Assembly: GCA_947179485.1 (NCBI GenBank)
Contig: OX359245.1
Coordinates: 23,981,067-24,045,066, forward strand
Origin: Allacma fusca
Taxonomy: Eukaryota > Arthropoda > Collembola > Symphypleona > Sminthuridae
Length of the DNA stretch: 64,000 nt
Direction of reading: 5' to 3'
Shown: positions 57,795 to 64,000 of the stretch, piece after piece
Position numbering within the stretch: the stretch's first letter is position 1
Layout: every line of letters begins with the position of its first letter
Notes under the pieces: model-generated
What the model saw: the letters and a program-made list of their open reading frames with translations, nothing else
Database searches by the model: none
Told to the model about the DNA's origin: nothing
Position numbers and translations under genes: made by a program

Positions 57795-59699
57795 TTATTG
57801 GGAAAGATGATCTACCGCTTTGGAGAGGGTAGTAACCTGACAAGAGGGGTTTAAAGGAAGCATAACCTGCGTTCCAGTGGACGGATCGCTGGTAAAGAAT
57901 GCTGGGAGAGCATGGTCTCGCCTTCTTGTGATACGGCGGGCAAGGAAAATTCGGCATCCGCCGTAGCAAAAGAGGCCTATCCCAATTAAAAATGTCATAA
58001 GAAAACCGAGGACTGAAAAAATACGGAAAAGAAATGTCCAAGGGCCAGAATTTACTTCGAACTCCAAAGGGGGAGGGGATGGAGGTGAAGTTGTGACAGG
58101 TAGTTGTACCTGCTTGAGAACCATGGGTAACATTGTTGAGGGAATTTCAGAGGAAATTCCGTCATCAACGTTGGCAAAATAGGAAGGTGTCGTATCAATT
58201 AGGGGTGGAGGGACCGTTGCCATGACATACTCATGGCGAATGGTCAAATTTGAATTAGTAGTGGAAGGAGATTCCGGGAAGGAGTTGGATGGGGAGGGAA
58301 TATAGTCTAAGACTTTGGTCACCACAGGAGCAGCAACCATAAGTCCAGTTCCGGCAGCTAACATTTTTACACCAGAATTTTTCTTAGCTACATTATTCTT
58401 GGAATTTTTATCAAAATGAAAATTATCATGCTTATCGTACAATTTCGTGTCCGGAAGTGTGTGGATACTGATGGAGTTGTGAAGAGGTTGTAGAGCAAGA
58501 CGGGAGCTGGCCGATGATGCGTGCTTCAAGGGGGTAGTTTTCTTGTTGGATCCCATCAGTTGTGCGAGGTTGGGAAGGCTTCCCCAACCTCCGGGGATTG
58601 GAGCAGCCTCAAATCCGGTGGAGCAGAGGAAGAAGAACACACAGACGAGGAATGTTGTGTATGTAAACGAGAACCTATGAACTGACCTGCCTCGTTTAGT
58701 AGTAGCTGGGGGTAGAGATGTGTGGATGGTAGTAGTGACGGTGTTATTTGCAGGAGGGGGTCTGAATGAAGGTGAGTTTCGGGCGATAGGAAAGTTGGGG
58801 TTTGTAATGAACGGTCGTCCTTGTGTCTGGAATTTTGGACGACCCTGGGGCTTGCGGGAGGGGTTCTGAGCGTTGACGACGTGTTGAGGCACGGGGGTAC
58901 AGTCGGCGTAGATTGGGTAATCACGATACCGGGGAATTCGTTCTGGGGTTGATTGAGGAGCATTTCGCACCTTTTGTTGGGGTCTGAATGCTCCGCGGTG
59001 TTTGTTAGGGTTAGTTGAAAACTTGCCAATGGATGTATATTGGGGGCATTGTGGAACGGGGTGAGTCCGACGGCTATTTCCTCGGACGTCTGGGGTGGAG
59101 ATTTGACCGCTAGAATCGTATGCTTGGGCTTGCCGAATAGCTTCTTTGACTGTTTCCTCTGCCGGGTCAGGAGGTCCATGGACATCAGATCCTCCTTCAG
59201 GAATGTCGAGATGACAATCTGCGCGTCCACCTGGATTACTGGAACTACACTCAGATGAAGAGGGGGTGGATCCCTCATTTCCTGGAGCAGATTCCGGGAT
59301 TGTACTGCATAAGAGTAGCTTGCTGAGCAGTATGTTGCTCGAAGTTGTTCCATTAATGGGGGAATTGTGGAGGGGAGGAGTATCCCCGCCGCTACATGAC
59401 GAAAAGTCCGATGATAAATGGGAGTAAGAGGATCCGAGTGAGCCATCATCTGACCCTGTAGGCTGGTGTACTGAAAGGGGAAGATCCGGACTGTGGCTTC
59501 GGCCACGGGGCAATATATCGGTGTCTGGGGAAGTCCCGGAAGTTGAACCGGAATGAGCTCTATCCAGGGATTTTCGCCCAGTAGAATTGAGGTCCGAATT
59601 GCTAGAGTCGAGGAGAACTTTTGGACTCCCGGAATCGTCGGGTAAGACGGGAGGAGTGTATTTGTTGGTGGAAGAAAGCTGGACATGATCCGAAGGCAT
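57795..59699 (-). CDS. env-like third frame of the second element
   Basis: About 634 codons from the first ATG (MPSDHVQLSS). The N-terminal half is Ser/Pro/Gly-rich and hydrophilic. A strongly hydrophobic segment, FLVCVFFFLCSTGF, follows a basic KRGRS stretch at about 58680-58620. A second one, FLMTFLIGIGLFCYGGC, lies near the C-terminus (about 58010-57960), followed by a short basic tail. Position after integrase and the membrane topology suggest an envelope-like product, but no known envelope family was recognised. Elements of this type usually express such a frame from a spliced transcript. Confidence 0.6.
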   Translation of the reverse strand: MPSDHVQLSSTNKYTPPVLPDDSGSPKVLLDSSNSDLNSTGRKSLDRAHSGSTSGTSPDTDILPRGRSHSPDLPLSVHQPTGSDDGSLGSSYSHLSSDFSSCSGGDTPPLHNSPINGTTSSNILLSKLLLCSTIPESAPGNEGSTPSSSECSSSNPGGRADCHLDIPEGGSDVHGPPDPAEETVKEAIRQAQAYDSSGQISTPDVRGNSRRTHPVPQCPQYTSIGKFSTNPNKHRGAFRPQQKVRNAPQSTPERIPRYRDYPIYADCTPVPQHVVNAQNPSRKPQGRPKFQTQGRPFITNPNFPIARNSPSFRPPPANNTVTTTIHTSLPPATTKRGRSVHRFSFTYTTFLVCVFFFLCSTGFEAAPIPGGWGSLPNLAQLMGSNKKTTPLKHASSASSRLALQPLHNSISIHTLPDTKLYDKHDNFHFDKNSKNNVAKKNSGVKMLAAGTGLMVAAPVVTKVLDYIPSPSNSFPESPSTTNSNLTIRHEYVMATVPPPLIDTTPSYFANVDDGISSEIPSTMLPMVLKQVQLPVTTSPPSPPPLEFEVNSGPWTFLFRIFSVLGFLMTFLIGIGLFCYGGCRIFLARRITRRRDHALPAFFTSDPSTGTQVMLPLNPSCQVTTLSKAVDHLSQ

Positions 59700-59858
59700 T
59701 AGGCAATTTGTAAAGAAATGAAGCACAAAAACGGGGGTTTATGTAGAAAAATGGAACAGCACTGGGAAATAACTGAAACAAATTGCAAAGAAAAAATCTG
59801 AAGACACAATTAGTGGTGGATGAGAGAGGGGGATGAAAGAAAAAAAAAATTTGTGTAG

Positions 59859-62800
59859 TTAAGTACGTGGTACTTGCGCTTGTATGCGAGCAGAACGACG
59901 TGGATGGGGATGAGACACAGGGTGAACTTTTGAACGGGGTTGAACAACTTTAGGAGAAGCACTGGAAGAAGAAGTTTTGGTTGACTGACGATCGGACGAC
60001 TGAGAGAGGGAATTGGAGGGTGAAGAATGCATATAATCCTGCCAAGCTTGAAATTCATCTTGATCATCGGTTGTATATATGTACTCAGGGTGGACAATAC
60101 CATCACCCAAGTCTATGTTTACAATCTTAAGTTGAGAAAGGTGACACTTTATGACCGGACGGAGTTTATGGGAAGGAAATGTTAATACAAGGTCAGCATT
60201 ATTGAATTTGTCTATATAAGTTATAGTATAGGGACCTATCCATCGACAAAGAAGTTTGTCAGATAAGCCTATTTTGCGTTGGGGGAGGAAGTATCTCACA
60301 TGAGAACCGATTTTAAAGTCGAGGGCATTATACATGGAATCAAAACGTGCTTTGGCCTGAGCTTGAGCACTTTTTATGAGTTGTGAAATACGATGATGCA
60401 AGGCTTGCACTTTACTGGGAGATAATTGCTGGAAGGACATAAGATTATTGGGAATAGAATTAAGAAGAGGAGCTGGAGGAGCTCGGCCGAAAAATGCTTC
60501 GAAGGGAGAAATTTTAGTTACTGAATGGGCTGAGGTATTATAAGCAGCAATGACATAGGGAGTAAAAATATCCCAATCTTGCTGATTATCAGATACAAAT
60601 TTGCTAAGCATAATTGCAATGGTTTGGTTGAGTCTCTCAACTGAACCATGAGAACGGGGATGATGTGGCATGCTTACATTATGGGTAATATTAAAACGTT
60701 GGAGAAGGGAAGAAACTGCTGAAGACTTAAATTCCGCAGCTCCATCGGAAATGAGCGTGGACATTCCAGGGAATGCAAGAATAAAAGATTCAAGCTGCAT
60801 GGCTATATGGGATGATTCTCGGCACGGTAAAAGTGCTGAGTGCACCCATTTAGTGAATAAATCTGTAAGGACAAAAATGTAAATGTTTCCTCGTATGGTT
60901 TCACGGAACGGGCCAAGTAAATCCATGGCATATGTACTGCCCGGAGTCTTGACTGTAATGGGTTTAAGGCTATCCATACGGAGTTTTGTTAAATGCTGGC
61001 GACTTTGACAATCACCACATTGGGTACAATGACGAAAGGTATCGGCTGTCATCGCACGCCACCAATAGTAAGGGCGTATACGGGCTAAAGTTCGTTTAAA
61101 ATTTAAATGACCAGAAAGGGGATGATTATGTGCGTTGTGTAAAAGGGTTGGAATCAAAGCCTTTGGAACAAGAAGTAATTTGGGAGCTCGGGGGTTGAAT
61201 TGGATAAAATAAATTCCATCGTCATTTTGTAATAATTTGGAGCGTTTTTTAAGGATTATACGAGAAATCGTCGGGTCAAGTTTTTGGGCATCAAGAAGAT
61301 TAGTGGGGTCAATAAGAGGGACTGAAGGGGATGATTCAAGTGCAACTAGCCCAGGGATATGTAAATCCGCATCCGTATCTGTGGAAGTTGCAAGGGCGTA
61401 GGGGCATCGGGAGACGCCATCTACGTTGCGGTGGAGGGAGCCTTTTTTATATTTAATAACATAACGATACTCCTGTAAAATAATACTCATACGAGTGAGA
61501 CGGGCAGATGGATCCCTCTGGCATTTTAAATAACATAAGGCATGATGATCAGAGACAATAGTAAAAGGGTGTAAATAAAGAAATTCACGAAACTTTTTGA
61601 CAGCAAAAACAACAGCTAAGCATTCTTTTTCAGTTATGCTCCAGTTCTTTTCAGCTGGAGTGAGGGAGCGTGATACATAAAAAATGGGGTGTTCTCCATC
61701 TTCAAATACCTGATGGAGTATACCGGCTAACCCTGCATTGCTAGCATCCGTATATAAGATACAAGGCTTTTTTCATCATAATGACGAAGTACAGGGGCGG
61801 TACAAAGAGCATTTTTTAATTCATCAAAGGATTTTTGACAATCGGGGGACCAATGATAAAGGGAATGCTTTTTTAATAATTGTTGTAAAGGATTGGCCTT
61901 TTGAGCAAAACCAGAAATAAAACGTCGGTAGTAACCTATAGTTCCTAAAAATTTTCGGAGGGAGTCAATGTTATAGGGCCGGTTTTGTTGCATGATTGCA
62001 GCAACTTTGGCAGATTCTGTGGAAAGACCTTGTTGGGAAAGAAAATATCCAAAAAGGGCATGTTCTTGCATGGCAAAATTACATTTGGCTGGATTAAGGC
62101 GTAAATTAGCTAAAGAGAGGGCTGTGAGAACCAAATCGAGGGCAATTAAATGGGATGGAAAATCTTTGCTATACGGAATGATATCATCAATGTATGAAAC
62201 AGCATGGGTAAACCGAAGATTAACCAAGGTTTTCATAGCTAAGCGTTGAAAATATGCGGGAGCATTGTTAAGTCCAAAACAAACACGGAGATACATATAC
62301 AGACCGAATTCTGTAATGATTGCCGTATAATGTTGGTCATCAGGGTGAATAGCGGCTTGATAATAACCACTAAATAAATCCAAGGGAGAAAAATAAGCAG
62401 CGTGACGTAATTGAAATAGTAGGTCATCAATACGAGGGAGGGGGAAAAGTTCATCAACAGTAATTTTATTTAATTTCTTGAAATCGCATACTAAACGCCA
62501 CTTTGTCTTCTGTTTGACAAGAAAAACGGGAGTAGAATAGTTGGAATTGTCGCAGGGAACAAGAATACCAGCGTCAATTAATTTGTCAAGTTCAGTTTTG
62601 AGATAGTCACGTTCAGCTGTACTAAGTCTGTAAGGCTTAGCCTGAACGGGGGTGGAAGAATACAAACGAATACGCATGGGGGGAAAAGTGCAGATTTTTA
62701 AATCATGTAAAGACCATGCGAATAAGTAGAAAAATTTGTTCAGAAGGGTAATGATTTGAGATTTTTGTGGAGGGGTAAGTTGAGAGTTTATATGAATGTG

Positions 62801-63720
62801 TTGAAGTTGAGCTGGAGTAAGTGGAGAAACATTTGTAGGAATGTCGGGAGGGAGAGTTAAAGGAGCAACGGCCTCATATGTATTTAACGTGCCTAAAGTT
62901 GTACCTGCTGGTAAGGTCTGAACTTTATTAGACATGTTACACACAAGTACATGACGGGGCGGCATATTGACGAGAGCTGGAAGAAAAATATTGTACTGTG
63001 TGGAGATGGATGAGTTAGCTACAAAACAAAGTGATTGAGATGTAAAAATGGGTGTAGTTGGAACATAGAATTGACGACGCGGAGGAAGTTGGAGAGTAAA
63101 GAGAGATTTTATAGGTACAGAACAACCACAATGTGAAGTACAAGGGGCTGTATATGCGTGCCTACGTATATAATGAGAGTGTGTGGAGTTGAAGAGGGAG
63201 TGATGATAAACGTCAACTGTAAGTTTATACTGGGAAAGGAAAGTGCAACCTAATATGAATGAAGGAGTGAGAAGATCCAAAACCTGAGCTTGTGCTGAAT
63301 ATGGTACATTATCAATATGAAAATGTAACATTACAGTAAAGCGCGTACATAAATGATTCCTATCTGCTGTTAAAATATAACGGGGAGGGCAAGGAACGAG
63401 CATGGAATCAGGAGGGACACTTAATGTATGAATTAAATTATGAGAGGCTCCTGTGTCAATAAGAGCGTCTATAATTACATCATTAAATGAGCATAGTACA
63501 TAAGGGCAATGAGATGGGTCGGACACATTTATTGAGGAAAGGTTATCAAAGGGTAAGCTTGTTGAGGTGGTTGTTGGGTCTGAACTTGGGGTTGCTGTTG
63601 TGGAGGGGTGAGGGAAATCTCGAGACGTTGGACGTTCGAGCGGGGATGATTGGAGTAACCGCCTCGGCGGTTGTTGGACTGATTGTAATTTTGAGGCATT
63701 AATGGAGGGGGGCGGTTGTT
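59859..63720 (-). CDS. pol region of the second element: PR, RT, RNase H, IN
   Basis: The protease motif ALIDTGASHNLI is near 63465, with FILGCTFL downstream. RT motifs include WRLVCDFKKLNK, FSPLDLFSGYYQA and the catalytic YIDD near 62190. RNase H lies around 61370-61770. The integrase has an HHCC zinc region (HNHPLSGHLNF ... CTQCGDC, about 61150-61010), a core with YAMDLLGPF, LISDGAAEF and GSVERLNQT, and a GPY-type C-terminal module (CRWIGPYTI near 60250). The region looks broken about once or twice. Confidence 0.9.
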
Positions 63721-63785
63721 GTAATAGCGATTGGGATTCGGGTATCAATTTTGTTGCCGGGGGCCCTGACCTTGATTGTAAGAGC

Positions 63786-64000
63786 CCCTGGCAGCGTTTC
63801 CCGAACGGCATTCACGAGCCATGTGACCTTGACGGCCACAATTGTAACATTGGATGGAGCGATTTTGGGGCTGATTACTAGAATTATGATTATAATTGTT
63901 ATGGGGACGGAAATTTCCACCCCCACGAGAGGGTTGAGAATTTCCGGAGGCTTGTTGAGCCTGATTATTGGAATGGGAAGGAGCGCCACGGCCTCGGCCA
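63786..64000 (-). CDS. C-terminal Gag of the second element, CCHC zinc knuckle
   Basis: A Gly/Asn/Gln/Arg-rich stretch precedes CYNCGRQGHMAREC (C-x2-C-x4-H-x4-C), a retroviral-type nucleocapsid knuckle. The rest of Gag lies beyond the window edge. Confidence 0.85.

Larger units (their letters stand above)
57068..64000 (-). mobile_element. second Ty3/gypsy-type LTR element, env-like frame, cut by window edge
   Basis: On the minus strand, in order: a Gag end with one CCHC knuckle (63855-63786), protease, RT, RNase H, integrase, then a third frame with membrane segments and a probable LTR. The order fits Ty3/gypsy. Gag and the 5' LTR lie beyond the window. The pol part looks interrupted about once or twice, and the third frame looks whole. 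Age cannot be estimated without the second LTR. It differs clearly in sequence from the element at 2221-12455 (DTGAS protease, YIDD RT), so it is a separate lineage. Confidence 0.88.

Overview
The window looks like AT-rich nuclear DNA of an arthropod, most likely an insect; the species is not identified. Evidence: a spliced gene with small introns (one of 78 bp) encoding four matrin/U1-like zinc fingers and an RGG tail, most like the insect protein Pep (zinc finger protein on ecdysone puffs); a second, unassigned spliced gene; two Ty3/gypsy-type LTR elements; Tc1/mariner and MULE remnants; and no prokaryotic gene organisation. Perhaps 5% is host coding sequence. Nearly everything else is mobile or tandemly repeated.

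Layout. 1-2150: nothing recognisable. 2221-12455: a complete-looking, young Ty3/gypsy element with 547-bp LTRs, inserted into an array of 19-bp palindromic AACCGGTTTAAACCG units (remnant 2160-2220, main part 12456-13291). 13650-22872: a run of short TIR elements, some nested four deep. 23170-31040: the Pep-like gene on the minus strand, with a 200-base assembly gap and a GACAAGATC-word inverted repeat in its first intron. 31186-36743: a second cluster of nested TIR elements. 37398-42343: inverted duplications, a 655-bp foldback with 9-bp target duplication, and two more TIR elements. 42908-44697: probable unassigned host gene (minus). 45404-47470: decayed Tc1/mariner element split by a later insertion. 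48150-48905: satellite of about 164 bp. 49085-49800: MULE transposase remnant. 50618-50995: array of GAACGTTCTAGAA words that match the heat-shock element rule. 51290-54730: 24-bp satellite interrupted by a TIR element carrying a small spliced SAM-like gene and by another TIR element. 57068-64000: a second gypsy-type element on the minus strand with an env-like third reading frame, running off the right edge.

Main finding: a set of about 18 non-autonomous, mostly hAT-like elements. They share a design: short TIRs (TAGGG.., CAGAG.., CAAAG.., TAGAG..), 8-bp target-site duplications (ten exact, five at 7/8, two at 6/8), and ends filled with many degenerate copies of a short word that differs between families (CTATCCG, ACTTGAC, GGGTGAGCG, ATCGTTATCG, CGGGAC, GTACCC, GGTCTGGTCC, GACTGAGACTG, AAATCCCTG and others). 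hAT transposases of known families bind short subterminal repeats, so I infer that these words are family-specific transposase landing sites. No hAT transposase gene is visible here. Elements sit inside elements up to four deep, giving a relative order of insertion.
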